Shown here: one piece after another, positions 42,188 to 51,853 of the stretch | How positions within the stretch are numbered: position 1 is the first letter of the stretch | Layout of the letters: every line of letters begins with the position of its first letter | Source of the DNA: Streptomyces scabichelini | GTDB taxonomy: Bacteria; Actinomycetota; Actinomycetes; Streptomycetales; Streptomycetaceae | DNA length: 64,000 nucleotides | Direction of reading: 5' to 3' | Assembly: GCF_011045015.1 (NCBI RefSeq) | Contig: NZ_JAAKZY010000028.1 | Coordinates: 1 to 64,000 of the forward strand | The notes under the pieces: generated by a model | The model's database searches: none | What the model saw: only the letters and a program-made list of their open reading frames with translations | Told to the model about the DNA's origin: nothing | Position numbers and translations under genes: made by a program

Positions 42188-44155
42188 TCAGTGCGCGGAG
42201 CGCTGGGCGGCCAGAGCGGTGAATGTGTCCAGCCCTGTCGGTTCGGCCAGGCTGTCCCGGTCCACGACGTCGGCCGGAGCGGCTCCCAACAGGATCTTCT
42301 TCGCGGGCAGTTCGAGTTTCTTGCCGGTGCGGTTCCGCGGGACGACCGGCACGGCGGTGATGCGGTCGGGCACATGGCGCGGGGAGAGGGCGTCTCGCAG
42401 CGCTGTCGTGATCCGTCGTCGCAGAGCGTCGTCCAGTTCGGCGCCGTGGCGCGGTACGACGAAAAGGAGCAGTTCGCCGGGGCCGCCGGCGGGGTCCTCC
42501 AGGTGGACGACCAGGCTGTCGTCGACTTCGGGCAGCTCTTCGACGACGCGGTAGAACTCCGCCGTTCCCAGGCGCACCCCGCCGCGATTGAGTGTGGCGT
42601 CGGAGCGTCCGGCCACCGTGCAGCTGCCCGTCGCCTCGCTGAAGCGCACCCAGTCCCCATGTCGCCACACTCCGGGGTAGGTATCGAAGTAGGCGGCCCG
42701 GTAGCGGGAGCCGTCAGTGTCGCCCCAGAAGCCGACGGGCATCGAGGGCATGGGCCGGGTGATGACCAGTTCGCCGAGCTCGTCGGTCACCTCGTTGCCC
42801 TGCTCGTCGTACGCGGTGGCAGCGACGCCGAGGCAGGGGCCGGAGATCTCTCCCGCCCGGACCGGCTGGAGTGGGCCGCCCTGCAGGATTCCCGTGCACA
42901 CGTCGGTGCCGCCGCTGCCTACGTTGAGCAGCACACGGGGGCCGAACTGCTCGCGCACCCAGTGGAATCCCTCGGGTGGCAGCGGACTTCCCGCAGCGCC
43001 GATCTGGCGCAGCCGGGAGAGGTCGTGGTCCCGCGCGGGGGTCAGGCCCTCCTTGCGGCAGGCCATCAGGAATCCGGGGCTGGCGCCCATGAGGGTGGCA
43101 CCGGTCTCCTCGGCCAGCCGCCACTGCCAGTCCAGGCCGGGGTGCAGGGGGTTGCCGTCGATCAGCACGATGGAGGCGCCCACGAGCAGCCCGGAGACCA
43201 GCGAGTTCCACATCATCCACGCGGTGGTGGTGAACCACAGGATGCGGTCGCCGCGGCGGAGGTCCCAGCTCAGGGAATGGTTTTTCAGATGCTCCAGCAG
43301 GATCCCGCCGTGGCCGTGGACTATCGGTTTGGGTTTGCCCGTGGTGCCGGAGGAGAACAGCACGCACAGCGGGTGGGCGAAGGGGACGGGGTCGAAGCCG
43401 GGGTCGGCGGGTGCGGCGAGCAGGTCCGCCCAGGCGACCGTGTCGGTGAGTTCCCCGGGCCCGTACGGTACGTGGACGGTGTGGCGCAGGGTGGGCAAAC
43501 CGGCGCGGATCGCGGCGAGTTCGTCGCGTCGGTCGATGTCCTTCACGCCGTAGCGGTATCCGGCGGTGGCCAGAAGGATGGTGGGCTCGATCTGAGCGAA
43601 CCGGTCGATGACGCCGCGGGCGCCGAATTCCGGTGCGCAGCTTGCCCAGATGGCACCCAGGCTCGCGGTCGCCAGGAACGCCACGAGGGTTTCGGGGATG
43701 TTCGGCAGGTAGGCGACGACGCGGTCCCCCCTTCCGACACCGAGGCGGCGCAGACCGGCGCGGGCGCGGGCAACCTGGTCGGCCAGTTGCCGCCAGGTCA
43801 GCTCCATGGGTCCGCGGGTCTGCGAACGCGCCAGCACCGCCGCGTCGTCGGGCGCGGCTCCCGCCGGCCGTAGGGCGTGCTCGGCATAGTTGAGCGTTGC
43901 GCCGGGAAACCATTCGGCGCCGGGCATGTCCCGTCGGCCGAGTACCCGGTCGTAGCGAGTGTGCGTACGGACGTCGAAGTGGTCCCAGATCGACGACCAG
44001 AAGCCTTCGAGGTCCGTGACCGACCAGTGGTGCAGGTCGTGGTAGCCGGTGAAGGCAAGATCCCGGGTGCGCTCCAGCCAGGTGAGGTAGTCACCGATCG
44101 CGGTGGCGCGGCGCACATCGGGAGCCGGTTCACGCAACAGCTCGGGCTCGTTCAT
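42188..44155 (-). CDS. Acetoacetyl-CoA synthetase-like acyl-CoA ligase
   Basis: 655 residues from the ATG at 44155. ANL-superfamily motifs: [20 protein letters not shown] (P-loop), [15 protein letters not shown], the [23 protein letters not shown] hinge region, and the C-terminal catalytic lysine region [15 protein letters not shown]. Length, the N-terminal [19 protein letters not shown] and the central region fit acetoacetate-CoA ligase. It should activate acetoacetate or another 3-oxo acid to its CoA thioester. It overlaps the upstream aminotransferase by 4 bp, implying that the keto acid comes from transamination. Confidence 0.9.
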   Translation of the reverse strand: MNEPELLREPAPDVRRATAIGDYLTWLERTRDLAFTGYHDLHHWSVTDLEGFWSSIWDHFDVRTHTRYDRVLGRRDMPGAEWFPGATLNYAEHALRPAGAAPDDAAVLARSQTRGPMELTWRQLADQVARARAGLRRLGVGRGDRVVAYLPNIPETLVAFLATASLGAIWASCAPEFGARGVIDRFAQIEPTILLATAGYRYGVKDIDRRDELAAIRAGLPTLRHTVHVPYGPGELTDTVAWADLLAAPADPGFDPVPFAHPLCVLFSSGTTGKPKPIVHGHGGILLEHLKNHSLSWDLRRGDRILWFTTTAWMMWNSLVSGLLVGASIVLIDGNPLHPGLDWQWRLAEETGATLMGASPGFLMACRKEGLTPARDHDLSRLRQIGAAGSPLPPEGFHWVREQFGPRVLLNVGSGGTDVCTGILQGGPLQPVRAGEISGPCLGVAATAYDEQGNEVTDELGELVITRPMPSMPVGFWGDTDGSRYRAAYFDTYPGVWRHGDWVRFSEATGSCTVAGRSDATLNRGGVRLGTAEFYRVVEELPEVDDSLVVHLEDPAGGPGELLLFVVPRHGAELDDALRRRITTALRDALSPRHVPDRITAVPVVPRNRTGKKLELPAKKILLGAAPADVVDRDSLAEPTGLDTFTALAAQRSAH

Positions 44156-45453
44156 GGGGTGACCTCCGCCTCCGCGAGCCGCTGGAAGGCGTGGGCGTAC
44201 GCCTGTGCGGCGCGGTCGAGGTCGTTCGTGTCCAGCGCGGTCGACAGGTTGATCATTCCTCGCGGAGTCGTGTAGACGCCGTCGAGGAGCAGCGCCAGGT
44301 GCAGGGCGCTGAGCAGGGGGGTGGCGGCGGCCCTGCGGGCCTGTTCGGCGTCGACCGGCGCGGTCGGGGTGAAGTGCACGTTGAGGATGGATCCGGCGCG
44401 GGTCACCGTGGCCGGGATTCCGGCCCCGGCCGCCGCTGTGGTGATGGCGTCGGCGAGGCGGCGTGCGGCCCGGTCCAGGCGGCCGATCGCGGGGGCGTCG
44501 AGGTGCCGGAGGGTGACGGTACCGGCGGCCGCGGCGGTGAGGTGGCCGTTGAAGGTGCCGGAGTGCGCGAGGCCGCGGTCGGTACTCGCGGCGGTCAGTC
44601 TCAGCAGTTCCTCGCTTCCGCCGATCGCGCCGATCGGCATGCCCCCTCCGATGACCTTGCCCATCACGGTCAGGTCTGGGCGGAGTCCGAGCCGGGTCTG
44701 CTCGCCGCCGACTGCGTTGCGCAGCGACTGCACCTCGTCCAGGACGAACAGGGCCCCGCGCGCCCGGGCCAGGTCGGCGACGGACCGCAGAAAGTCCGGG
44801 CGGCCCGGGATCACGCCGCCAGCGCCCAGGAAGGGCTCGGCGAACACCGCGGCGACGTCCTCGGTGAGCGCCTCTCGTGCGGCGTCGACGTCGTTGTAGG
44901 GGACGGTGACGACTTCGGCGCCGTCGGGCAGCAGCGGGGGTGCGCTGCCGTGGTAGGCGCCGTCGAACAGCAGCAGCCGCCCGCGCCCGGTGGCGCGCTG
45001 GGCGAGTCGCGCGGCCAGGACCGATGCCTCGGTCCCGGAGTTGGTGAACCGTACCCGCTGCACCGACGGGAGGCGGGCGGCGAGCAACTCCGCGAGTTCC
45101 ACCTGGAGTTCGTGCGGGCTGGGGAAGACCGCGCCTGATGTCAGTACCGCCGCGGCGGCCGTCATGGCCGGTGGGTAGGCGTTGCCGTGGATGAGCGAGG
45201 TGTAGTTGTTGACCAGGTCCAGGTACTCGGTGCCGTCGACGTCGGTCAGCCGCGAGCCATGGCCTTCGGCGAGGATGACCGGGTACGGCGGGTAGTAGGT
45301 GACGAACCGGGTCTCGCCTCCAGGCAGCACCGCGGCGGCCCGACGGAAGGCGCTCGCCGATCCGGGGGTGCGGGCGCGGTACTCGGCGAGCAGGGGCCGC
45401 AGCCCGGCGGTGTCGCGGGCCGGGCGTGGACGGTCGGCAGGCAGTGTCGTCAT
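44152..45453 (-). CDS. Class III aminotransferase, glutamate-1-semialdehyde-aminomutase-like
   Basis: 433 residues from the ATG at 45453. Class III PLP fold: FRRAAAVLPGGETRFVTYYP (the LPGG start typical of the GSAM branch), VRFTNSGTEASVLAARLA, LLLFDGAYHGSAPPLL, GALFVLDEVQSLRN and the PLP lysine in LTVMGKVIGGGMPIGAIGG. Members are aminomutases or omega/beta-amino-acid aminotransferases. Overlapping by 4 bp with genes on both sides, it is the second gene of the operon. Confidence 0.9.
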   Translation of the reverse strand: MTTLPADRPRPARDTAGLRPLLAEYRARTPGSASAFRRAAAVLPGGETRFVTYYPPYPVILAEGHGSRLTDVDGTEYLDLVNNYTSLIHGNAYPPAMTAAAAVLTSGAVFPSPHELQVELAELLAARLPSVQRVRFTNSGTEASVLAARLAQRATGRGRLLLFDGAYHGSAPPLLPDGAEVVTVPYNDVDAAREALTEDVAAVFAEPFLGAGGVIPGRPDFLRSVADLARARGALFVLDEVQSLRNAVGGEQTRLGLRPDLTVMGKVIGGGMPIGAIGGSEELLRLTAASTDRGLAHSGTFNGHLTAAAAGTVTLRHLDAPAIGRLDRAARRLADAITTAAAGAGIPATVTRAGSILNVHFTPTAPVDAEQARRAAATPLLSALHLALLLDGVYTTPRGMINLSTALDTNDLDRAAQAYAHAFQRLAEAEVTP

Positions 45454-46811
45454 GCGGTGGGGGCCCTCTTCCCGCTCAGGGTAGTCAGTGCGGCGTCGAG
45501 GAGTTCGAGCAGCAGATCGATCTCCTCGGGGGTTGTGGTCAGGGGAGGGGCTACCAGGACGGCGTCGTTGACCCCGCCGGTCGCCGGGTAGACGAGCAGC
45601 CCCTGGTCACGGGCGGCGAGCACGACCGCGCGGGTCAGAGAGCCGACAGGCTCGCCGGGGCTCCTGGTCACACGGTCGCCGACCAGTTCGAGCCCCTGGA
45701 GCAGACCGAGTCCGCGGACCTCGCCGATGATCTCGTGCCGCCGGGCCAGGTCCTCAAGCCCCGCGCGCAGTTGCTTGCCGCGCACCGATGCCTTGGCCAC
45801 CAGATCCCTGGACTCGATGGCCTCCAGGACGGCAAGGGCGACCGCGCTGCCGAGCGGGTTGCCGCCGTAGGTGTGCCCGTTGGTGACGGACGCGGTCCCG
45901 GCGGCGATGGTGTCGATGAAGTGCTCGCTGACCAGCACCGCCGACACGGGCGCGTATCCGGCGCCCATCCCCTTGCCCAGGACGACCATGTCGGGGTGTA
46001 CGTCCCAGTGCTGCGCGGCGAGCATGGTGCCGGTGCGGCCCATGCCGGTCATGATCTCGTCGGCGATCAGCGGCAGCCCGCGCTCGCGGCACAGGCCGGC
46101 CAGTGCGGGCAGGTAGCCGTCGGGCGGTGTGATGGCGCCGCCGGCCGCGCCGCCGACGGGCTCGACCACCACGCCGGCCGCGGTGGGGCCGTGGGAGTCC
46201 AGCACCTGGGCCGCCCGCTCGGTGAGGAGCGCGGTGAACGACGCGTCGTCGCGGCCCTGGGCGTACCGGTAGGCATAGGGCGGGGTGAGCTCGTTGAAGC
46301 CGTGCAGCAGTGCTTCGGCGGCCCAGCGGCGCTGCGGATGGCCGGACAGCGACAACCCGCCGAGGGTGGCGCCGTGGTAGCTCACCGCGTGCGAGACGAA
46401 CCGCGCCCGCTCGGGCTCACCTCGCTCCCGCCAGTACTGCAGGGTCAGCCGCAGCGCGGTCTCCACGGCCTCCGACCCGCTGTTGCAGAGAAAGACGTAC
46501 GGGTAACCCGTCATCTCGCTGAGCCGGTCGGCCAGGCGTTCCGACTGCTCGCTGTGGAACGAGCCGCGGTGCGCGAAGGTGATCCGTTCCGCCTGCTCGC
46601 TCATGGCCCGCATGATCTCCGGGTCGGCATGCCCCAGGTTCGCGGTCACCGCCCCGGAGCACCCGTCGAGGTACCTGCGCCCGTCGGTGTCGTAAACGAA
46701 CACCCCACGCCCGTGGCTGACGGAGGGGAGATCCTCACCGAAGTAGAACTTGATCAGTCGGCTGCCGTCGGGCCGCATAGCCGTACGGGGCGGCGAGGTG
46801 GCTGGGCGCAT
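45450..46811 (-). CDS. Class III aminotransferase
   Basis: 453 residues from the ATG at 46811 with AGGAG upstream. Features: VYDTDGRRYLDGCSGAVTAN, FLCNSGSEAVETALRLTLQY, SYHGATLGGLSLSGH, LPLIADEIMTGMGRTGTMLA and the PLP lysine in MVVLGKGMGAGYAPVSAVLV. This is the branch with beta-alanine:pyruvate, 4-aminobutyrate and diamine aminotransferases. First gene of the leftward operon, transcribed from a promoter with 16-bp repeats shared with the transporter gene. Substrate unknown; the operon suggests an amino acid giving a 3-oxo acid. Confidence 0.92.
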   Translation of the reverse strand: MRPATSPPRTAMRPDGSRLIKFYFGEDLPSVSHGRGVFVYDTDGRRYLDGCSGAVTANLGHADPEIMRAMSEQAERITFAHRGSFHSEQSERLADRLSEMTGYPYVFLCNSGSEAVETALRLTLQYWRERGEPERARFVSHAVSYHGATLGGLSLSGHPQRRWAAEALLHGFNELTPPYAYRYAQGRDDASFTALLTERAAQVLDSHGPTAAGVVVEPVGGAAGGAITPPDGYLPALAGLCRERGLPLIADEIMTGMGRTGTMLAAQHWDVHPDMVVLGKGMGAGYAPVSAVLVSEHFIDTIAAGTASVTNGHTYGGNPLGSAVALAVLEAIESRDLVAKASVRGKQLRAGLEDLARRHEIIGEVRGLGLLQGLELVGDRVTRSPGEPVGSLTRAVVLAARDQGLLVYPATGGVNDAVLVAPPLTTTPEEIDLLLELLDAALTTLSGKRAPTA

Positions 46812-46858
46812 GCTGGGCTCCTGGATCGGGCGGGACGAGGAAGGGAACAACCCCGGCC

Positions 46859-46994
46859 ATGTACACCGGCCAGTATGCATTGTACGCGGGACAAGAATAA
46901 AGAGGCGGTGTCGCGGGGGCGCTACGCAGTGTTATGGCAGGCGTCGACCTATTGACTGTTGTACGCCGGACAAGCAACCCTGTCCAACGTACAG
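46859..46994. promoter_or_regulatory. Repeated operator-like motif in a divergent promoter
   Basis: TTGTACGCGGGACAAG (46880-46895) and TTGTACGCCGGACAAG (46959-46974) differ at one base; CTGTACGTTGGACAGG is the complement of 46979-46994. A weaker copy lies at 46859-46874 (ATGTACACCGGCCAGT). The core TTGT-N7-ACAA is a near-palindrome. Sites pair with centres about 20 bp apart, two helical turns. The TetR protein at 50458 is the likely ligand. Confidence 0.65.
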
Positions 46995-47043
46995 CTCCCC
47001 GTGGCTGCCCTGTCCCCGCTCCATCGATGCCCCCGGAGTCACC

Positions 47044-48399
47044 ATGACGGCAACCTCCCCCTCCCCGAAAAGAACCTCTCCCGTGCCTCCCGAGAACGAG
47101 CTCCCGCCCACCGGCTCCCGCCGGGTGCTGGTCTCGGCGTACCTCGGCAGCGTCATGGAGTGGTACGACTTCCTGCTCTACGGCACGGCCTCCGCGCTCG
47201 TGTTCAACAAGCTCTTCTTCCCCGAACTCAGCTCGGCTGCCGGCACTCTCGCCTCGTTCGGGACACTGGCCGTCGGCTACGGAGCCCGCCCTCTCGGCGG
47301 CATCCTCTTCGGACACTTCGGCGACCGCCTCGGCCGCAAGAGCATGCTGGTGACGAGCATCCTGCTGATGGGCGTGGCAAGCACCCTCATCGGGCTGCTG
47401 CCCACGCACAACACCATCGGCATCTGGGCCCCGGCCCTGTTGGTGCTGCTGCGCCTCGTGCAGGGAGTCGCCGTCGGCGGCGAGTGGGGCGGCGCGGTAC
47501 TGATGACCGTCGAGCATTCCGGAAAGGGACGGCGCGGACTGTGGAGCAGCGTGGCGCAGATGGGAGCGCCCACCGGCCTGCTGCTGTCGACCTTCGTCTT
47601 CTCGCTGGCCAACAGGCTGCCCGAATCGGCCTTCATGTCCTGGGGCTGGCGAGTGCCGTTCCTGATGACCGTCGTCCTGGCCACCGTGGGTCTGTACATC
47701 CGCCTCGGAGTGTCCGAGACCCCCGCCTTCGAGGCCGCGCAGTCGGAGCTGGCCGCGAAGCGTGAACGGGGCGAGCGGACCCGCCCGCCGATCGTCGAAC
47801 TGCTGCGCACGCAGCCCAAGGATCTGCTGCTGGCGTCGCTCATCGGGTTCGGCCCGTTCGCGGCCAACTCGGTGCTGATCACCTTTGTGATCTCGTACGC
47901 CACCCAGGTCGGGCACAGCCGTTCCACCGCCCTGGACGGCCTCATGGTCGCCTCGGCGGTCTCCCTGGTCTGTCTGCCGCTGGCCGCCGCGCTGTCCGAC
48001 CGGGTGGGCCGCCGCCCGGTCTACTTCGCCGGCGCGGTGCTGCTCGGCCTCAACTCCTTCCTGCTCTTCCCGCTGGTGAACGCGGACTCCACCCCGCTGT
48101 TCCTCCTGGGCTACGCGCTCGCGCTGGGCCTGCACTCCCTGATGTACGGGCCGATGGGCGCCTTCCTGGCCGAGCTGTTCGGTACCGGAACGCGCTATAC
48201 CGGGGCCTCGTTGGGCTACCAGATCGCCTCCGTGGCGGGCGGTGCGCTGGCTCCGATCGCCGCGACCAGCCTGCTGGCCGCGGGCGGCGGAGCGCCCAAC
48301 GCCGTGTACGTGTCCTGGTTCATGGCGGGCACCTGCGCCGTGACCGCGCTGGCCGTCCTGCTGACCCGGGAGACCCACAAGACCGAACTGGGCGCATGA
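47044..48399 (+). CDS. MHS-family metabolite:proton symporter (MFS)
   Basis: 451 residues from the ATG at 47044. It begins GSVMEWYDFLLYGTASALVF, the hallmark of the metabolite:H+ symporter branch (ShiA, KgtP, ProP). The MFS loop GHFGDRLGRKSMLV and helix LVQGVAVGGEWGGAVLM follow; about twelve membrane segments are visible, with the second-half loop ALSDRVGRRPVYF. It should import an organic acid, amino acid or betaine-like solute. First gene of the rightward operon; its stop overlaps the next start by 4 bp. Confidence 0.92.
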   Translation: MTATSPSPKRTSPVPPENELPPTGSRRVLVSAYLGSVMEWYDFLLYGTASALVFNKLFFPELSSAAGTLASFGTLAVGYGARPLGGILFGHFGDRLGRKSMLVTSILLMGVASTLIGLLPTHNTIGIWAPALLVLLRLVQGVAVGGEWGGAVLMTVEHSGKGRRGLWSSVAQMGAPTGLLLSTFVFSLANRLPESAFMSWGWRVPFLMTVVLATVGLYIRLGVSETPAFEAAQSELAAKRERGERTRPPIVELLRTQPKDLLLASLIGFGPFAANSVLITFVISYATQVGHSRSTALDGLMVASAVSLVCLPLAAALSDRVGRRPVYFAGAVLLGLNSFLLFPLVNADSTPLFLLGYALALGLHSLMYGPMGAFLAELFGTGTRYTGASLGYQIASVAGGALAPIAATSLLAAGGGAPNAVYVSWFMAGTCAVTALAVLLTRETHKTELGA

Positions 48400-49424
48400 G
48401 CGGCGTCGTCCACACCGTGCTCGGGCCGGTCGCTCCCGACCGGCTCGGGCACGTCCAGCCGCACGAACACCTGCTCGCCGATCTCAGCCGTTACGCACCG
48501 GACGACGCCGTCGACGAGCCCCTCACCCCCGCCAACTACTTCGCCGTGCGAGTGGACCGGAACAACCGGCGGGACATGGTGCTGGACGAGGTGGACACCG
48601 CCGTCGACGAACTGGCCCTCTACCGCGAGGCCGGCGGCGGCACCGTGGTGGACGCCACTCCGGTGGGCCTGGGCCGCGACCCGGCCGGGCTGCGCGAGAT
48701 CTCCCGCCGCTCCGGTGTCCACGTGGTGATGGGCAGCGGCTACTACGTTGCCGCGTTCCACCCGCCCCAGGTCGCCGCCCTCTCCCGCGATGCCATCACC
48801 CGGCAGATCACCGGCGACATCGAGGAGGGCGCCGATGACACCGGCATCCGCGCCGGTGTCATCGGTGAGATCGGCATGTCGTGGCCCGCGCACCCGGACG
48901 AGGTGAAGGTCCTCCAAGCGGCCGCCCAGGCGCAGGCGGCGACCGGCGCCGCCCTCCTGATCCACCCCGGACGGCACCCCGAGGCCCCACTGCTGCACCT
49001 GCGCCAAGCCGTCGACGCGGGCGCCGACCCCACGCGAACCGTCCTGTGCCATGTGGACCGCACACTCTTCGAACCCGACGAGATGCTCGCGCTCGCCGAC
49101 ACCGGCTGCGTACTCGAATTCGACCTCTTCGGCACCGAGTCCAGCTACTACCCGCCCGATCCCACGGTCGATCTACCGAACGACGGAATGCGGGTCCGCC
49201 ACATCGCCGCGCTCATCGCGGCCGGGCACGGCGACCGCATCACCATCGCCGAGGACGTCTGCCGCCGCACGCAGCTGACCTGCTACGGCGGCGAGGGGTA
49301 CGCCCATATCCTGCGCCGCGTACTGCCGTTGATGTCGGCGCGCGGCATCGGCCCCGAGGACATCGCCCGGATCACCCGGACCACCCCTGCCCGCCTCCTC
49401 ACCCTCCCCGGAAGGACCGCATGA
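48396..49424 (+). CDS. Phosphotriesterase-family metal hydrolase 1
   Basis: 342 residues from the ATG at 48396. PTE-family metal ligands: HxH in GHVQPHEHLLADL (His23, His25), a bridging-residue region AGVIGEIGMSWP with Glu in place of the carboxylated Lys (as in some PTE homologues), ALLIHPGRHPE, TVLCHVDRT and an Asp in ITIAEDVCRR. Family members include lactonases and amide/phosphoester hydrolases. Translationally coupled to the transporter and to a second PTE homologue. Confidence 0.88.
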   Translation: MSGVVHTVLGPVAPDRLGHVQPHEHLLADLSRYAPDDAVDEPLTPANYFAVRVDRNNRRDMVLDEVDTAVDELALYREAGGGTVVDATPVGLGRDPAGLREISRRSGVHVVMGSGYYVAAFHPPQVAALSRDAITRQITGDIEEGADDTGIRAGVIGEIGMSWPAHPDEVKVLQAAAQAQAATGAALLIHPGRHPEAPLLHLRQAVDAGADPTRTVLCHVDRTLFEPDEMLALADTGCVLEFDLFGTESSYYPPDPTVDLPNDGMRVRHIAALIAAGHGDRITIAEDVCRRTQLTCYGGEGYAHILRRVLPLMSARGIGPEDIARITRTTPARLLTLPGRTA

Positions 49425-50398
49425 CCAGCACGGTGTCCACCGCTCGCGGCCTGGTGGCCCGCCAGGAGCTGGGTACGGTTCTGCCCCACGAGCACCTGTT
49501 CATCAACCTGATGCGGGAGCGGCGCGCCGATGGGCTCATCGCCGACGAGGCCACCGTCACCGAGGAGCTGAACGTCTTCACCGCCCTGGGCGGCGGCACC
49601 GTCGTCGACCTGACCACCGCCGAGCTGACCCCCGGCGCGGCCCCGGACGCCGGGGCTTCTCCGCCCCCGCCCGGTGCCAGCCGGGACCCGGCCAACGTCC
49701 TCGCCGTACAAAGGGTCGCCGAAGCCACCGGACTGCATGTGGTGCTCGGCACAGGGCACTACCGCGACCCGTTCCTGGACCGGGACTGGTTCGACCGTCA
49801 CGGAGCCGACGCCATCGCCGAGGAGATCGTCCGCGATCTCACCGAGGGTTTCCCCGGCACCGGAGGAGTCCGCGCCGGGATTATCGGTGAGGTGGGCTGC
49901 GACAAGTGGTACATCTCCGCGGCCGAGGAGCGCTCGCTGCGCGCGGCCGCCCGCGCGCAGCGAGCGAGCGGAGCGGCCGTTCACACACATGCGGCCCGTT
50001 GGCCGGTCGGCCTGCCGCAGTTGGACCTGCTCACCTCCGAGGGAGCCGACCCGGCGCGCGTCGCCATCGGCCACTGCGACACGGTGACCGCCCCCGGCTA
50101 CGCCGAACAGATCGCCCGCCGTGGCGCGTACGTCGGCGTCGACACGATCAACACCGACCATGCCGGCGAGGTGGACCGCCGGGTACGGATGGTGCTGGAT
50201 CTCGTGCGGGCCGGGTACATCGACAACATCCTGCTCTCCCACGACGTATGTCTGATCTCGCAGCTCCGCGCCCACGGTGGGGGCGGGTACGGGTTCGTCC
50301 ACACCCGATTTCGCGAGCAGTTGCTGGCGGCCGGACTCGACGCGGGCGAGTTCGAACACATCACGACGGCGAACCCGGCCCGCCTGCTGTGCTCCTGA
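49421..50398 (+). CDS. Phosphotriesterase-family metal hydrolase 2
   Basis: 325 residues from the ATG at 49421, overlapping the upstream stop by 4 bp. Metal ligands: GTVLPHEHLFINL, IIGEVGCDKWYIS, AAVHTHAARW, VAIGHCDTV and NILLSHDVCLI, closer to the classical PTE pattern than the first copy. The two are paralogues with modest similarity, so they may act on different intermediates, for example lactone and amide. Confidence 0.88.
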   Translation: MTSTVSTARGLVARQELGTVLPHEHLFINLMRERRADGLIADEATVTEELNVFTALGGGTVVDLTTAELTPGAAPDAGASPPPPGASRDPANVLAVQRVAEATGLHVVLGTGHYRDPFLDRDWFDRHGADAIAEEIVRDLTEGFPGTGGVRAGIIGEVGCDKWYISAAEERSLRAAARAQRASGAAVHTHAARWPVGLPQLDLLTSEGADPARVAIGHCDTVTAPGYAEQIARRGAYVGVDTINTDHAGEVDRRVRMVLDLVRAGYIDNILLSHDVCLISQLRAHGGGGYGFVHTRFREQLLAAGLDAGEFEHITTANPARLLCS

Positions 50399-50457
50399 CC
50401 TGAGCCCGCGGGCTAACGTATCTCCGTTCGCAGCAACCGTGGAGAGAGGGACAACCG

Positions 50458-51174
50458 ATGGGCGAGAGCAGCGGCCGGCGCGGGGGCAGGCGGGCGGCCC
50501 GCAATCCGCTGTCGCGTGCGGAGGTGATCGACGCGGCTCTTCGCTATGTGGACCTGCACGGCCTGGACGCGCTCACCATGCGGGCGCTCGCCACGGAAAT
50601 GGGGGTCTACCCCACGGCGCTGTACTGGCACACCGGGACCAAGGCACAGCTCGTGGCGGCCGTCTCGGCACGGGTGCTGGAGGACATCGTGCTCCCCGCC
50701 GACCACGGCATGGCCTGGGACGAGTGGCTGACCGAGGTCGCCCGGCTGTGTCGCCAGGCGATGCACCGGCACCCCAACCTCGCCCCGATCCTGGGCTCCC
50801 AGTTGGTGGTGAGCACCACCGCGGTCCCGTTCGCGGAGCGCGTGGTGGGTGTGCTGGAGCGAGCCGGCTTCTCGGGGCGGGACTTGGTCGAGGTGTACAA
50901 CGCGGTGGTCGGATTCGTGCTCGGCTGGGTGACCCTTGAGCTCTCCAGCGTGCCGGCGGACGTGGAGGAGGGCTGGCAGAAGGAATACGCGGCCCAGCTA
51001 CGGACGGTGAACCCGAACACTTTCCCGGCCCTGACCCGCAATCTCAGTCTGCTGGAGAACAACGCGTTCCTGGTCCGCTGGGACTCCGGCAGGGACCGGC
51101 CCATGGACGGCAGCTTCGAGACCACACTGGAACTGCTGCTCCTGGGGTTGCGCGCCAAGCTCACCGCACAGTGA
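50458..51174 (+). CDS. TetR-family transcriptional regulator
   Basis: 238 residues from the ATG at 50458 with GAGAGAGGGA upstream. N-terminal helix-turn-helix: LTMRALATEMGVYPTALYWH (residues ~38-57). The C-terminal TetR_C-type domain spans ~80-230 (YNAVVGFVLGWVTLELSSVP). It follows the second hydrolase by 59 bp in the same direction, probably in the same operon. It is the obvious candidate to bind the repeated motifs at 46859-46994 and sense the imported substrate or a derivative. Confidence 0.9.
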   Translation: MGESSGRRGGRRAARNPLSRAEVIDAALRYVDLHGLDALTMRALATEMGVYPTALYWHTGTKAQLVAAVSARVLEDIVLPADHGMAWDEWLTEVARLCRQAMHRHPNLAPILGSQLVVSTTAVPFAERVVGVLERAGFSGRDLVEVYNAVVGFVLGWVTLELSSVPADVEEGWQKEYAAQLRTVNPNTFPALTRNLSLLENNAFLVRWDSGRDRPMDGSFETTLELLLLGLRAKLTAQ

Positions 51175-51482
51175 TGAGGCGAGCGAGCGTTCGCGGTGAG
51201 CGAGCACACCGACACCTCCGGATGCCGGGCGCGACCACGTAGTCACCCGGTTTCCTGTCGTCCTCGGCCTACGACGACGCGCACCACGAGGGTGACGTGG
51301 GGCGATGGAGGTTCGTTGAGCCCTTGGGACTCGTTCGCGGGGGGTGTGGCTCTGCGGCGGGTTGTTCGTGAACCGGCCGGCGTCCCGCCTGGACCGGATC
51401 GGGAACCGTTCCCCCCGGATCCTGCGTGACCTCTTGACGTGTTGTCGGCTGATGGTGAGGGGACCGAGTGAGAGCGCGGACG
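51175..51482. other. No gene recognised
   Basis: 308 bp after the TetR stop. Frames on both strands are low-order; no hairpin or repeat stands out. Confidence 0.35.
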
Positions 51483-51710
51483 ATGGTGAGCGTGGCGGTA
51501 TCGGCCTGTGTGGCGCTGGTGGCGTGCGCGTGCGGTCCGGACAGGGCGAAGGAGGACACGGACGCGAAGCCTTCGTAGCCGTCCGCGTCCACGCGGGGCG
51601 AAGAGCCGTCGGCCGCGCCGTCCGTGTCCGCTCGGACCGAGAAGCCGCCGGCCGAGCCGACCGGCGACCAGCCCGCGCCCAGGACGAAGGAGGGCGCGAT
51701 TCAGCATCTC
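51483..51710 (+). pseudogene. Lipoprotein gene with amber codon, truncated by IS5-type element
   Basis: From the ATG at 51483: MVSVAVSACVALVACACGPD, a signal peptide with lipobox-like VACAC. A TAG at 51576-51578 interrupts; the same frame continues in a Pro/Ser/Glu-rich linker (SAAPSVSARTEKPPAEPTGD) until the IS-associated DNA near 51705. The mature domain is missing. Confidence 0.5.
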
Positions 51711-51853
51711 TTCGGCGGCCGGTGGAACCCCTCCAGCTGCGCGGAAAGCTCCGCGATCCGCTCCTTGGCCGCGTCGACCTGCCCGGTGATATCCCGTTCC
51801 TGCTCCTCCAGCCGCGCCAGCACCGCGCCGAGGGTGAGCTGATCGCCCCTCAT
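51704..51853 (-). CDS. Short coiled-coil protein coupled to the IS5-type transposase, probably truncated
   Basis: 49 residues from an ATG at 51853 whose ATGA overlaps the transposase stop. Sequence LGAVLARLEEQERDITGQVD, AAKERIAELSAQLEGF is a clear coiled coil. Longer homologues continue past this point, from memory, so it is probably cut where it meets the lipoprotein relic. Role in the element unknown. Confidence 0.45.

Noticed and set aside
46735..48378. 547-residue reverse-strand frame opposite the MHS transporter
   Set aside because: Gly/Gln/Arg/His-rich shadow with no domain; the + strand transporter has clear membrane segments.
51483..51710. Functional short lipoprotein of 31 residues
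   Set aside because: A signal peptide followed by only ~14 residues is unlikely to function, and the frame continues family-like after the TAG.
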